Source: Ascaphus truei (taxonomy: Eukaryota > Chordata > Amphibia > Anura > Ascaphidae). Taken from it: a stretch of DNA of 64,000 bases. Each line of letters starts with the position of its first letter. The stretch's first letter is position 1. Under the pieces are notes generated by a model that worked only from the letters and a program-made list of their open reading frames with translations, was not told the DNA's origin and did not search any database. Location of the stretch: NCBI GenBank assembly GCA_036426205.1, contig WSYH01001933.1, positions 37,484 to 101,483 on the forward strand, read 5' to 3'. Made by a program: the position numbers and the translations under genes. Shown here piece by piece: positions 10,216-22,429 of this stretch.

Positions 10216-10460
10216 TGGAGGTGGGAAGGGGGGCCGGAGCCTTGAACGGGGGGTCCCCAACTTTGAATGTGGGTGGGCCACATTCATGTGCATGGGGGGC
10301 CCAGATTGCAGTCAACGGGGGCGAAAGGGGAAGGGGGGGAAACAGGGGAGAGAGAGAGGGCAATGGGGAAAGAGAGGAGGTGAGAGAGAGGGGGAGCTGA
10401 GATAGGGGGTGAGCGGAGCGAGGTGGAGCGGGAAAATTCTATCCCGGGCAACGCCGGGTA
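10216..10460. repeat. Purine-rich DNA ending in a Helitron-like hairpin
   Basis: G/GA-rich DNA ends in hairpin CCCGG-GCAACG-CCGGG (10443-10458). Helitron 3' ends typically have such a hairpin shortly before CTRR. Here the following bases are TATATAGC with no clear CTRR, so this is a degraded or merely similar end. Confidence 0.35.
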
Positions 10461-10599
10461 TATAGCAATTACTGAAAAACAGCAGTTTCACCTTGTTTAA
10501 CTGATTGGTTTGTAGGAATTCCCATCTCCAATACAGATAAAAGCAAAGTGAAATTATACATGTATTTGTATTACGGTAATAGAAGTGTGGCCAGCTAGG

Positions 10600-10790
10600 T
10601 TGGTCTTTCTTCCATGTAGTAACGTAACAAAGGAGGGACAAGTATGGAGTACAGTAAGTATTACGATACCTTTTATTGGACCATCAGATAGTTGATACAA
10701 TACAAGCTGTCAAACTTACAAGATTCACAGCAACCAATGTAATTTCAAACATGTTTACTTCGTATCCTTCGGTGAATCCCAGCTAACAAA
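10600..10790 (-). repeat. Possible degraded hammerhead/Penelope-type repeat tail
   Basis: The minus strand reads ...GAATCTTGTAAGTTTGACAG, then TTGTATCAACTATCTGATGG and CAATAAAAGGTATCGTAATA. Such AATAAAAGGTATC tails accompany hammerhead-type repeats elsewhere in the window (for example 32.64-32.70 kb). The stem-core is too eroded to call. Confidence 0.3.
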
Positions 10791-10944
10791 TGAAATGCTA
10801 TTAAACCACAATGTAGTGCTGTAGGTGGTTTTCTATATTACATCTGTACAGTTAGTTGGGGTACTTTGTAAATTAGAAAAAAAAATATATATTTTTTTCT
10901 AATGGTTCTAGCCTCAATACTGCACTATTTTCTTTTTCTTTAAG

Positions 10945-11071
10945 GTAATATATGTGACCAGGAATCCAAAGGATGTTATGAACTCTTACTATCATTTTGA
11001 AAATATGATTGTCCATATTAAAAAGTCACCAACCTTTGAGAACTTCATGGAGAAGTTTTTAGCTGGAGACG
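10945..11071 (+). CDS. SULT exon with 3'-phosphate binding segment
   Basis: The 127-bp exon lies between a pyrimidine-rich acceptor (AG at 10943-10944) and donor GTAACC at 11072. It begins in phase 0 with VIYVTRNPKDVMNSYYHFEN and continues through FENFMEKFLAGD, ending with one base of the next codon. RNPKDV..SYYHF is the SULT signature that supplies the Arg and Ser contacting the PAPS 3'-phosphate; both residues are present. The length equals the invariant 127-bp exon of SULT genes. Confidence 0.95.
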
Positions 11072-11215
11072 GTAACCTTTTTTTTTTATTTCAAGAATAA
11101 ATGCTTACAATTTTTGAGACCTTAACTGCCCATTAGACAATATCATCATTGGTTGTACAACAGAATTAAAGCAGTAAAGAGACTATGCTGACTTCTATAC
11201 AGTTCTCCTTACCTT

Positions 11216-11220
<5 letters not shown>

Positions 11221-11256
<36 letters not shown>
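11221..11256. repeat. (TA)n/(CA)n microsatellite
   Basis: Simple TA repeat followed by a short CA run, downstream of the SULT exon ending at 11071. Confidence 0.9.
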
Positions 11257-11258
<2 letters not shown>

Positions 11259-11526
11259 GCTGAACCCCGTTATAACGCGGTGCTCTGGGTCCACAACTCC
11301 GAGACAGCGTTAAAATGTCACCGGCATCTAGATCTCTCTCTTCTCTGCAGATATCACTCTCCTCTCTCTGCTCACTTAATGGGGCTGTGTCCACGTGCTC
11401 TTCTCTCTGCAGCTATCGTGCTTGGCGTCATTTTGTTTTTTAAACATTCAATGCTTTATTGACTAACGGACACATACACACACCATGTGCGAATTGAACA
11501 TTAATACATTTTGCAAAATACACGTG

Positions 11527-11602
11527 CAGGGATCGAACTCAGGATGTTCCATAATACTGATACCAATGCCTTACCTCTTACCTCTACACCATAGGCTTGG
11601 TG
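11527..11602 (-). repeat. tRNA-like sequence (possible SINE head)
   Basis: The minus strand reads ATGGTGTAGAGGTAAG (A-box-like) and, about 35 bases later, GAGTTCGATCCCTGCA (B-box-like). No clean cloverleaf can be drawn, so it is more likely a tRNA-derived repeat than a tRNA gene. A second B-box-like GGTCCTGGGTTTGATTC lies on the + strand near 11649. Confidence 0.35.
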
Positions 11603-11905
11603 TGACAAGACATACCCTATAAATATATACCTTAACTAGAATAGGAAAGGTCCTGGGTTTGATTCTTGTATGATATGGTATAATTTATTTAAAAAAATCA
11701 CTAATATTTTATAAATTATTATATATAGTATAACCCAAATATATTATGATTTAATTACGTTTTAACACCCTATTTTTTATTCAAGGTTATCAATAAAGTA
11801 TATTTTAAATTTACAACATTACATTCCGAGTGATTGAGTGCTGCAAGACTGGGTCCTTTTTCTTTTGTATGATATTATATATAGTATATACTGTATATAT
11901 ATATA

Positions 11906-13520
11906 CAGTTGTGTGAAAAAGAAAGTACACCCTCTTTGAATTCTATGGTTTTACATATCAAGACATAATAACAATCATCTGTTCCATAGCAGGTCTTAAA
12001 ATTAGGTAAATACAACCTCAGATGAACAATAACACATGACATATGACACTGTGTCATGATTTATTTAACAAAAATAAAGCCAAAATGGAGAAGCCATGTG
12101 TGAAAAACTAAGTATACCTTATGATTCAATAACTTGTAGAACCACCTTTAGCAGCAATAACTTGAAGTAATCATTTTCTGTATGACATAACAGTCTCTCA
12201 CATCATTGTGGAGGAATTTTGGCCCACTCTTCTTTACAACGTTGCTTCAGTTCATTGAGGTTTGTGTGCATTTGTTTATGCACAGCTCTCTTAAGGTCCC
12301 GCCACAGCATTTCAATCGGGTTGAGGTCTGGACTTTGATTGGGCCATTGCAACGCCTTGGTTCTTTTCTTTTTCAGCCATTCTGTTGTAGATTTGCTGAT
12401 GTGCTTGGGATCATTGTCCTGTTGCATGACCCAATTTCAGCCAAGCTTTAGCTGTCGGACAGATGGCCTCACATTTGACTCTAGAATACTTTGGTATACA
12501 GAGGAGTTCATGGTCAACTCAATGACTGCAAGGTTCCCAGGTCCTGTGGCTGCAAAACAAGCCCAAATCATCACCCCTCCACCAACGTGCTTGCCAGTTG
12601 GTATGAGGTGTTTGTGCTGATATGCTGTGTTTGGTTTTCGCCAAACGTGGCGCTGTGCATTACGGCCAAACATCTCCACTTTGGTCTCGTCTGTCCATAG
12701 GACATTGTTCCAGTAGTCTTGTGGTTTCTTCAGTTGCACCTTTGCAAACCTAAGCCATGCTGACATGTTCTTTTTATAGAGAAGAGGCTTTCTCCTGGCA
12801 ACCCTTCCAAACAAACCATACTTGTTCAGTCTTTTTCTAATTGTACTGTCATGAACGATAACATTTAACATGCTAACTGAGGCCTGTAGAGTCTGAGATG
12901 TAACTCTTGGTTTTTTTGCAATTTCTCTGAGCATTGCACGGTCTGACCTTGGGGTGAATTTGCTGGGACGTCCACTCCTGGGAAGATTGGCAACTGTCTT
13001 GAATGTTTTCCACTTTTGAATAATCTTTCTCACTAGAATGATGGACTTTAAATTGTTTGGAAATGGCCTTATAACCCTTCCCAGATTGATGGGCAGCAAC
13101 AATTGCTTCTCTAAGATCATTGCTGATGTCTTTCCTCCTTGGCATTGTGTTAACATACACCTGAATGCTCCAGACCCGCAAACTGCTAAAACTTTGGCTT
13201 TTATAGAGGTGGTCACACTTGCTGATGATCAATTAATCAAGGGCATTTGATTAGCAGCACCTGTCTGCTACTTAACATCTTATTTCCTATGGAAGCAGTA
13301 AGGGTGTACTTAGTTTTTCACACATAGCTTCTCCATTTTGGCTTTATTTTGGTTAAATAATAATAAATCATGACACGGTGTAATATGTCATGTGTTGTTG
13401 TTCATCTGAGGTTGTATTTACCTAATTGTAAGACATGCTAAGGAACAGATGATTGTTATTATGTCCTGATATGTAAAACCATAGAATTCAAAGAGGGTGT
13501 ACTTTCTTTTCACACAACTG
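11906..13520 (-). mobile_element. Tc1-like transposon with IR/DR ends, 1.6 kb
   Basis: Both ends read CAGTTGTGTGAAAA (with GAAAGTACACCCTC inward) and are flanked by TA. Inside each end a second copy of the motif occurs (TGTGTGAAAAACTAAGTATA at about 12099; its inverse at about 13300-13323), giving the inverted/direct repeat ends known for Sleeping Beauty-type elements. At 1,615 bp it is full length. The transposase inside is frame-shifted, so the copy is non-autonomous now. Confidence 0.93.
12203..13145 (-). pseudogene. Tc1-like DD34E transposase, frameshifted
   Basis: The minus-strand start is at 13145 (MPRRKDISNDLREAIVAAHQ), giving a paired-type helix-turn-helix that cuts DNA ends after binding. 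A frameshift near 13030 moves to the frame with NLPRSGRPSKFTPRSDRAM (the GRP(R/S)K linker). Catalytic Asp lies in WTDETKVEMFG. GGGVMIWACFA follows. A second frameshift near 12430 leads to [12 protein letters not shown] (second Asp) and [15 protein letters not shown] (Glu). All three catalytic residues are present, so only two frame breaks separate this copy from an open frame. Confidence 0.93.

Positions 13521-13526
<6 letters not shown>

Positions 13527-13603
<77 letters not shown>
13527..13603. repeat. (TG)n(TA)n microsatellite
   Basis: TG run then TA run joining the Tc1 end to the next inverted-repeat element. Confidence 0.95.
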
Positions 13604-13607
<4 letters not shown>

Positions 13608-14045
13608 AAAAGAAAAAAGCGCCCGATCCTATTGCATTACTGTGCAAAAGTGTATTTAATATTCCAAAAAAGCTCATATATAGAACTCACAAACAACGAA
13701 GATAAAACAGCAGTTTATGAGATAATACTCATGCTCCTAGTGTACAACGAGAAGCTGCTCCACTGCTCTGCAGCTCTGCAACTCCACCAGGTCCGCTCTG
13801 ACCCTTGTGAGTCACCGTCCAGCAGGAACTCACGCCGACGGGCTCTACACGAACTCTTTCCCCGGGAACACACCACCAGATGACCCTGGTTCCTACCGGG
13901 GGAGGTGGGGGAAGCCGGATACAGCGGAACAGCTTGTGACGTTGCACGCTTGTTGTAAGAATATACGGCAGGTCACGAACAACACTAGGATATCCACAGC
14001 ACACCTAGCCCTACGCGTAGGATCGGGCGCTTTTTTCTTTTCTTT
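13604..14045. mobile_element. 442-bp element with 27-bp perfect terminal inverted repeats
   Basis: 13604-13630 and 14019-14045 are exact inverted copies (AAAGAAAAGAAAAAAGCGCC... inward). GCGCCCGATCCT within the ends is also the start of the hammerhead-type repeats at 38264 and 46100. No coding sequence. Confidence 0.6.
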
Positions 14046-14099
14046 ATTCTATGTAGATAGGAAAAATAAGGGATATCCCCAAAAGACTGATGCTACAAC

Positions 14100-14745
14100 A
14101 TCGCCTTATACGGAATAAACGTCGTTGTCCACGTATTTCCAAAAAAATTCCCATTTATTTCCATAAAAGAATCCAACAAAATGCTAAATCAACAAACAAA
14201 AGATTAAAGAATAAAACAAGCGTTTTATGAGATATACTCATGCCACAGGACGAGGAGGATACAGTTACCAGCTCACTCCCGTTGTCGCTCACCGCATGAA
14301 TATGCAGGGGCCCACTGGGTTCTCCGCCAGCAGGATCCTCAGGAGCGAAACTTTGTTTCAGATAGTCTCCGGAGAGAAACAAGGTGGTGTAAGACAATGT
14401 TTGGTTATAAATGTCTGTACTTGTCTGAGCTGGAAAAATAGACCTGACTCTTTCATAGTATGTATCCAAGATGCAGAATTGTAAGTGTCAACTTCAGCAA
14501 GCAACAGTACATCCTCAGCGGTTCTTCAAATTACGTGATTTTTCATCAGGTGGATTCCCTGAATTGTTGTGTGTTCTAGTTCACGCATTTGTCAGGCTTT
14601 TATTATAGTGTTATTATATTTATGGTTCCATTGCGTAGTATTATAGCCTGTACCTAATTTATCTCTGTCACAGCTCGTTGTTTGTTTTAGTCAATTATAC
14701 GATAGGCGTGACGTCCAATTTGTTTCTGTTTCTGTCAATATATAT
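14100..14745 (+). repeat. Hammerhead-type repeat, noisy copy
   Basis: Same order of landmarks as 38580-39160: CACGTATTTCC, CAAGCGTTTTATGAGATATA, CAGATAGTC, AGATGCAGAAT, ATTACGTGAT..TCATCAGG, GAATTGTTGTGTGTTCTAGT. It differs mainly by small insertions. Confidence 0.7.
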
Positions 14746-14789
14746 ATATATGATAGAAGAGATATACCTAGGGCGGGTGGGTGGTGTGG

Positions 14790-17700
14790 GTTTTTTTTTA
14801 TATATTATATATGTATGTAGTATATGATAGATGCCCCATGTTATTGTGCTTATCCCAAAAGGAGAAGCGCAGGGATTCTTCCACTGTCGTTTTCACATTT
14901 GTATAGCCCATCTCCTTTGCCAGCTGCATGCACCCGTACATGGAGAAGCGCATAGCACGATTATATATTGGTTTGATACTGATGCTACATTGAAGTGTCT
15001 TTCCCAGAATCGCTTTGATGCAGTGGAAGGATGTGTGCGGGGGTGATAATGCCAAGGGCAGCGTTGCAGACCCTGTCTAAGACATGCAAATGAGCATACA
15101 GTAATATTTCCATTTTCTATATGACTGGGCTGGTGGAGGGTCAATGACCCCCCCTGTCACTAATGACCATCGGCTATAGCGCACACCCTGCCACCGTCAT
15201 TCGCGTCAGATAGCGACGCTACCGTGGGCGTGTACGTCAGGTCACCATGGTTGCGCGGTGGTTGTATATTGATGCGCTGCAATGGGCAACGCAACCACAG
15301 AGTCTGAAATCCCGGGGTAAGTAAACAGTTGCAGGGGCCTCACGCGATCCCCCGGCATTATTTAAAGCCATGGGTGGAAGAGCGTGGGGGCCACTGCAAA
15401 CTGGACCCCGCACCCACCCACACAGCTCACAATCTCCTGCCCCCCACTGGGGGTAACGCACCCCCACTGTGCGCACCGCATAGATGCGTAAAAAGAGATA
15501 AGCACAGACCAAAAACTGATCGAGAACCAATTAGCAAGCTGCTAAATAGCCATGAAACCGGACGAGGCACGCCTGACCAGGGGAAAATTAATGGATAGGA
15601 GAATGAAAAACTTTTTGGTGGCAAAAAAAAAATAATCAACACCAAAAAAACAAACAAAACAATACAGAAAAGAACGCAGGTAGGAGGGGAGGGGAGGGGA
15701 TGGAGGAAATGGATAACGAATGACCAAAAGGAATTATTAAAAGTAAAAAAAAGTAGCCAAGATAAAAGTAAAATATGTATATTAATAACAACCTTGGAGT
15801 GATTCAATGCAGCTTTCCACAGGAACAACTACCTGCTTTACGAATCTATAAGACAAAAAAGTGAAAACCAAAAGTCGGCATTCTCTATAGCGCAAATTCA
15901 ATAAAATAAAGGTTTATTGTAACAAAGATTTTAAAAAATGGCCAACTCACAAAAGTCGCTTAAAAGTAAGCGTTAGAGAACTATGTAGCAAGGGCCAGGG
16001 ATGTAGTGATTCAGCCACACCTCAAGACCTGAGGGGCCTTGCGGCTACAAACAAAATGATGGCTCGTTCCGTACGGGTTGCATTCAGTAGATGTCATTGT
16101 CAATCCTTCTACAGGAGAGATGTTACTGGCTCTAGAGTCGACCCGATCCTCTAGCTGGGTTAAAAAAAATGGTCCTACAGGGCAGCCTCAAACCGAAGGA
16201 AAGGCATTAAGGCGTTCGTATTGTCGGACAGTTTGCTTCTTAATCAGGGTACAGTCATCGGAGGGGACGGGTAACCCTTTTATAGTCAAATATTGGACAG
16301 AGCCATGTTTTTCTTAAACACTTAGGCAAAGTTGGGGTCTATTCTAGTAGTTCCGAAACCAACTTATCAAGAGATTTTGCAAGCTATCACCAAATTGCTA
16401 GGTAGCTATTCATGAAGAAAGCCTTGAAAGTTTGTTTTAACATGCGGGCGAAAGCATTTTCTCACGATTGTGGTCTCCTGCCAAACACATCGCAACGGGA
16501 TGGAGCTAGCGAGGAAGCCAAAAATCGCCCAATTTTGATAAAACCGTTCCAATGTGTATTTTTGTTTTAATGCTTTTCTTGATAATCTTATCGAGGGGCT
16601 AAGGAATGCGGATTTTGTATCAAGATTCTATTGCACCAGCTTAACGGGATGTGGAGAGAGGGAACTGTGAAAAAAAATTACATTTCTATTCTGCATTGGT
16701 ATTGACTGCCAGGGGTCTCCGGAGCTGATAACAGTGATACACAGACACCGGAGTGAACCCCGGCATCTATTTCCTAGATGGCAGGAAAATGCATTTAACA
16801 GGACAGCAGCAGGCTCATTACCCGATTGGCAATCCGCTAGGGCAATGAAGGGGATTAACTACCAATGCCATGTGTTATTGTGGGTACGCATCGGGGAGTG
16901 GTTGAAGGGGTCGGTATTGGCCACATAGTTGTGGTTGTGTAGGCCCGTGGGGGGGGGGGTTGCGGGAGAGTCAACCCCTCATTACCTTAGCGGTTAAGTA
17001 ACCACTTAGGATAGGTGAAGGGTTACCCTGCTTCGTACCCACATGGTAGATAACAAAACACCACCATGTGGCTCCAAAACCACCGTTACCCACCCCGCTA
17101 CCTCACAATAAACTAGAAAGCAAATTCAAACACAATACTAACCCACAAACCATTCATTGCCAGTTTTGCGCTAAACCTAATGCCCTCAATAGGGAGCACA
17201 AGATACCCCCAAATGGAAAGGATAGGAAATGGGCCCCCTCGACCCACCAACACGCATACATTACATTCACATAATGGGCAAATTATTTTATCCAGAATAT
17301 GGATAAAAGTGCATTTTCTCTCATTCAACAATAAAACAGCCAGCACCATAAAGTAAAAAACTGTGCACTTAACACACCTCCAGGAGCTGAGGCTGTCTCT
17401 CATCACCATCCTCCACGCCCCGTCATGTCCTCCCGTTTGGCTAGAACACACAATTAGGAAAAACAATCTAATACACCTAGACCCCATAATCACTTATAAG
17501 CGATTAATAATGCTTATAGGTAATAAAGGGTAACCCCGCTACCCCCCCCGGGTGGGCCTAACCCCCCACCCAGGGAAAAAATATCCCACTTTTACCCATT
17601 GATTGGCACAGTGTGTACATCATGCCATATAAATATGGACTGAAGCCCACTTATGCAGTCATGGGCAACCAAAAAAAAACAAACAACGCCATAAAGACAC

Positions 17701-20480
17701 AACACTTAAAGAAATAGACAGCACCTAAAAACCAAGAAAGCGGAAAATAACTAAAAAGTCTACAACACAAACACATCAATTTAAAATGTAATCTTAACAC
17801 CAACAAAACCAAAAGAAATATCCATTAGTAATCCAAAAATACAAGAATAATAAATATTAATCAAACCCACCAACAGAAACAATTAAAATAATTAAACCCC
17901 CAACCAACAGATAAATTAAATTAATTTAACACCCCTAACCAACCAGAACAACATTATAAACAAAACCGAAACCAATAACCACCCTAAAAAATCCTAAAAG
18001 GTATTAAAAACAAAGACCTACAAAAAACAAACAATTTACTCAACAACATAACGAAATAAAACATAACAATTAACTCCTAACAATCATTTGACAAAAAAAA
18101 ATCATTGCACTGTGCACGGTATTTATTCTATTACCCTAAAGGGGCAAATACAAGACCTTATTCAGTCTCAATGGGCAAGCAAAACAACATTTTTTTAAAA
18201 ACAATACCAATAAAAAAAAATCTGAAATAACTAAATTTACATTTGTATAACATTAATAATTTTTCTTACCCTTATAGAAGTCTTTACCCTACAAATCCCG
18301 CGTATCAGGAAGCTCTCAATCCCTTCTTTTCTTCATATTGAATCTCCTTCGTGTAAACATAGTAAACCCCATGTTAATCCATAACTGAGTTGATCTCGGT
18401 TTTCTTAGCGAAACTCAGATTAGAGACAGAGCCTAAATAAGGTCCGCTTGAATGCCACTGATTTGGGACAAATCGATGCGTTCCAGTAGCACCTGCATGC
18501 CACCATGTACCACATTCAATTTTTTTAAAAGGATGTGGAAACCTTTAAAGGGATGACATGTCCACATCCTTTTGAAAAAAATATGTGCCGATCACCATAA
18601 TGGTCTAGAGGAACCAATGGTAATTGTAAGAGACTACCACGATTGGTAGTATTCCTTGAAGTCGCAAAATTCTGAGCGACGAAAATGCGGTAGGGCTTTC
18701 CTTCTGGTGTTGAGCTGATCTGCATGTGAGAGACTCCATCTTTTACACCAGAGCTGAGTATGGTGGAACTCTGGGATTCTTTTAGTACATCTCTTCACGG
18801 AGGAGGATTGATGCAACGTCTAACATGAGAGCCATCACCCGGAGGAAGGGAACGTCAATTCATTTGTTTGTGTCTGCAAGGCCCAGGTCCTGGTCAGTGA
18901 GTGGTGGTGACATCAATACATCCTCTGACCTTTGCTACTTTTCTTATCGTACTAGTGTAGGACTTTTTTTGTCGGTTGCCATTTTATATCTTTGTTACTG
19001 CGGAGAGCTAGCCTATATTTTATATGTCATTTTGCGCTTTATCCAAATGTCACTAATTTGTGCGATGGTGATAGGCAATACGCAAGTGATGATGCAAATT
19101 AAAAAGAGTATTATATTGTACAAAATCAATGAAGTTGAGCAGAATTGTAATTTATGTAACAGCCCACAGTATTATATACAAATCTAATACAACCTATAAC
19201 ATATCGCGCCACACTATTACCATATCATCGTAATTCAATAGAAAAATATTGTCACAACCAACGATGAACTCGGTATGTAGAAGATAGAAATAAAAAAGCA
19301 TGTTGATACGACCAGGAGACAGGTTGTGCTTACAATTAATGTAGGTGCCACAACCGGTGATACCTACAAAAGAACGAAAAGAAAGAAAAAGAAGCGCAGC
19401 TTCTTTTCTTTCTTAGTTATTATATGTATATATATAATATATACTATAATATAATAAAATAAAAAAATACAAATGATGATACCGTTCTGTTGGCTAACGA
19501 AAGCTTTATTTTTGTTCTGTGAGCTTATCAGACAAGATCACCCGGTCTCTTTTCCGGGCATTTTACCAATGAATGAAGCAAAAAAGGTTACTCTAACAAC
19601 GCGTAGTCCTTGCATGTATATTTCCTGCTTACTTACCGTTCCCGCGCCGGTGGATGTGCTTTTATGGCTAGATGGGGGATCGACGGGAAGCCAGGTAACG
19701 GGGGGGACACCCCCACGTACAATCATCCTCCCCCAGCGCGGACAGCCGGGACAGGGCGAGAAGCGGGGGGGAAACGACACCCACTACTATCTCCTGCCCT
19801 GCGACGGGCAAGACCGGGGGTGGCAGGGCGGGAAGGGGGTTAGAAACCCCCCCACAGGTCCTTCCTGGCACCCCTGCGAAAGCCGGGTGGCCAGGGCGAG
19901 AAGGGGGTAACACACCCACTACTATCTCCTGCCTGCGAGGAATCCAAGGTTAAGTCGGGGACAGGGAGAGAAGCGAGGGAACCACTGCCTCGCGTGGGGG
20001 AGTAAGAAGGTGGGCTTTTCAGGGAGGAGAGAAGGGTTGGTTGCAGGGAAGTAGAGTAAGGGTGGCTTGCAGGACATGTAAGGACAAGTAGGGGCCGACA
20101 ATGATGTGGAGTATTGGAGAGTACTTATCGTCCAACAGGATCTCCGGCAGAAACAAATGGACTCCCCGCAGATCGTTGCGTGGGGGCTTGGTATTTAGAA
20201 CCTCGGCCCCCGCCGACAACCGAACTGACAGCCGCGCCAACAAACATCATGCAGTCAGTAGGGGGAGTTTTTTTGTTTTTTTCAGCGTTCAGCACACGAG
20301 AGCGAGGGAAATTTAAGCGTCCGGAGCGATGGAGGAATTTAAAAATCCTACAGTGTTCTGCTATGGGCACAATATTACATCGCCCGGGGTGGTTGTTGTT
20401 GTTCAAAATCCACCGCACCGCGCGTCGTGTTGTAAATGTAGTAGGATTGTCGAAACACGCGATATTAACATATATATATA
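14790..20480 (-). repeat. Copy A: inverted, noisy copy of the long hAT-ended element
   Basis: Reverse-complement counterpart of 31818-37173, containing the same GC-rich end, minisatellites, T-rich middle and hammerhead-type tail in reverse order. It has no coding content. Confidence 0.75.
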
Positions 20481-20521
20481 CACATACATATAATACCACA
20501 TCACTTATATACTCATACATT

Positions 20522-22203
20522 TAGTCCGGAATAAATTGCGATACTGATATCAAGTTTTGTATTTCGGCGTTACCAAAAATAAATTTAAGTTACAGATTAA
20601 TAATGAATATGGGCTTAAATGCAGTCTAATCCAGCTTTAAGTGAGGGTATTCAATCACAAATGAGAGGAGAAAGCATTAGGAATTAACATCTCTTTAATT
20701 TACCTCTTTTAATAGGGAACCAAAAGTATTTGAAAATTCGAATGCAAAAGGTTTAGCTTTTATGACAGGATGTGGGCGATTCCTTCGTTTATTTCCAATC
20801 ATCAATTAAGCAGAGTAAAGGTCTCGGTTAGTTGGATTCAGGTTGTCGGCGAGTCGCATTTTGGGGAAAGCTGTTGCGTGATGTAACCCCACAAAACATG
20901 CAGTCAAAGGAGCTTCTTGCAGTAGTGAAACAGGACATCCTTAGGCTGCATAACAATAAAAAGTCCATCAGGAGAGATATGCAGGAACATTTTTTTAGGA
21001 TTCATGTGGCACCATCAACAGTGTTGGACATCTGAAATAAAAGAACGCAACTCCGTCAAATTCTGCAACACAAAAAGGACCCTGGACTTCCACCGGATAG
21101 ACGGAAACAGTGGGGGATGATACGTAGGATCCTTGTCCAGGTAACAAGAAAAACCTTCACAAACATACGCGCAAGTGAAGAACACTCTCCCGGAGGTGAC
21201 AGTACGCATCATTACTCCAAGGGTCTACCATAAAGAGGAAACTTCCAAGAGAAGCAATATACAGGGGTTATAACCCAAGGTCTTGCCAAACCACTCATAA
21301 GCCTCAAGAATAGAAAGGCCAGATTAGACTTTGCCAAACAATATCTAATAAAAGCCAGCTCATTCGTGGAACGCATTCTTTGGACAGATGAACTAAGATC
21401 AACCTGTCCCAGAATGTGGGAAGAAAAAAAGTATGGAGAAGGCTTTGGAATGCTCATGATCCGAAGCATACAACATACATCTGTAAACACGGCGGGGAAG
21501 GTGTGGATGGCATGGGCATGCATGGTTTCTATGGCACTTGGTCACAGTGTTTTTATGTGATGATGTGACAGAAGACAAAGCAGCGAGATGAATTTCTGAA
21601 GTTCTATGGGGATAATTGTCTACTCAGATTCAGCCAAATAAGCGTAAGTTGATTGGACATGACCCAAAACATACTGCGAAAGCAACCCCAGGAGTTTTTA
21701 TAAGCAAAGAAGTGGAATATTCTGCAATGGCCGAGTCAATCACTGCATCCTCAACCCGTTGAGCACGCATTTCACTTGCTGAGACAAAACTTAGGCAGAA
21801 AGACCCACGCTCCAAACAAACAACAACTGAAGACAGCTGCAGTTAAAGGCCTGGACAAGCATAACAAAGAGGGAGGAAACCCAGTGTTGGTGATATCATG
21901 CATTCACGACTTCAAGCAGTCATGCCTGCAAAGGATTCTCCGACAAGTATTAAAAATTAACATTTTATTTAGATTGTGTTATTTTGTCCAATTACATTTT
22001 GAGCCCCTGAAATAAGGGGACTGTGGTGAAATGGTTGCAATTCCTAACGTTTCAAATTAGATTTTTGTTCACCCTTGAATTAATCTGAAAGTCTGCACTT
22101 CTATTGCATCTCGGTTGTTCATTTCACAATCCATTGTGGTGGCGTACAGAGACAAAATTATGAAAATTGGTCAGTGTCCAATTATTTCTGGAAATAATCG
22201 GAC
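20522..22203 (+). mobile_element. Tc1-like element, noisy copy (left arm)
   Basis: Begins TTTAGTCCGGAATAAATT and ends with the inverse terminal sequence near 22190. Transposase-like fragments read in the + direction (for example WTDELRSTCP near 21381). It is the inverted partner of 24205-25945. Confidence 0.75.
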
Positions 22204-22249
22204 TAATGTATATAGTTATTAATATTACAAGTCGTTGTACAAATCACAA

Positions 22250-22400
22250 AAAATCAATCACGGACACAAAAAAATCTACTCGCGGCCACTAGTATACCAA
22301 AACGTGCTGCTTGTGGGCCAATATTTAACTCGCACCGGTGGGTTTAAATACCATCCGCCCGGGACGAGCAAATGTATAGGTTGTGTCGAACACCGTATAT
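22250..22400 (-). mobile_element. hAT-like MITE, noisy copy
   Basis: Reverse copy of the 154-bp MITE seen cleanly at 38073-38226, ending near the TCGAACACCG terminus. Confidence 0.6.
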
Positions 22401-22429
22401 ATTAATATATATAGAATATATATATAAAT

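Noticed and set aside
9303..10400. Open frames across the N gap
   Set aside because: Most of the length is N, so no coding evidence exists.
11527..11602. Functional tRNA gene
   Set aside because: A and B boxes can be matched, but no proper cloverleaf or anticodon arm can be drawn.
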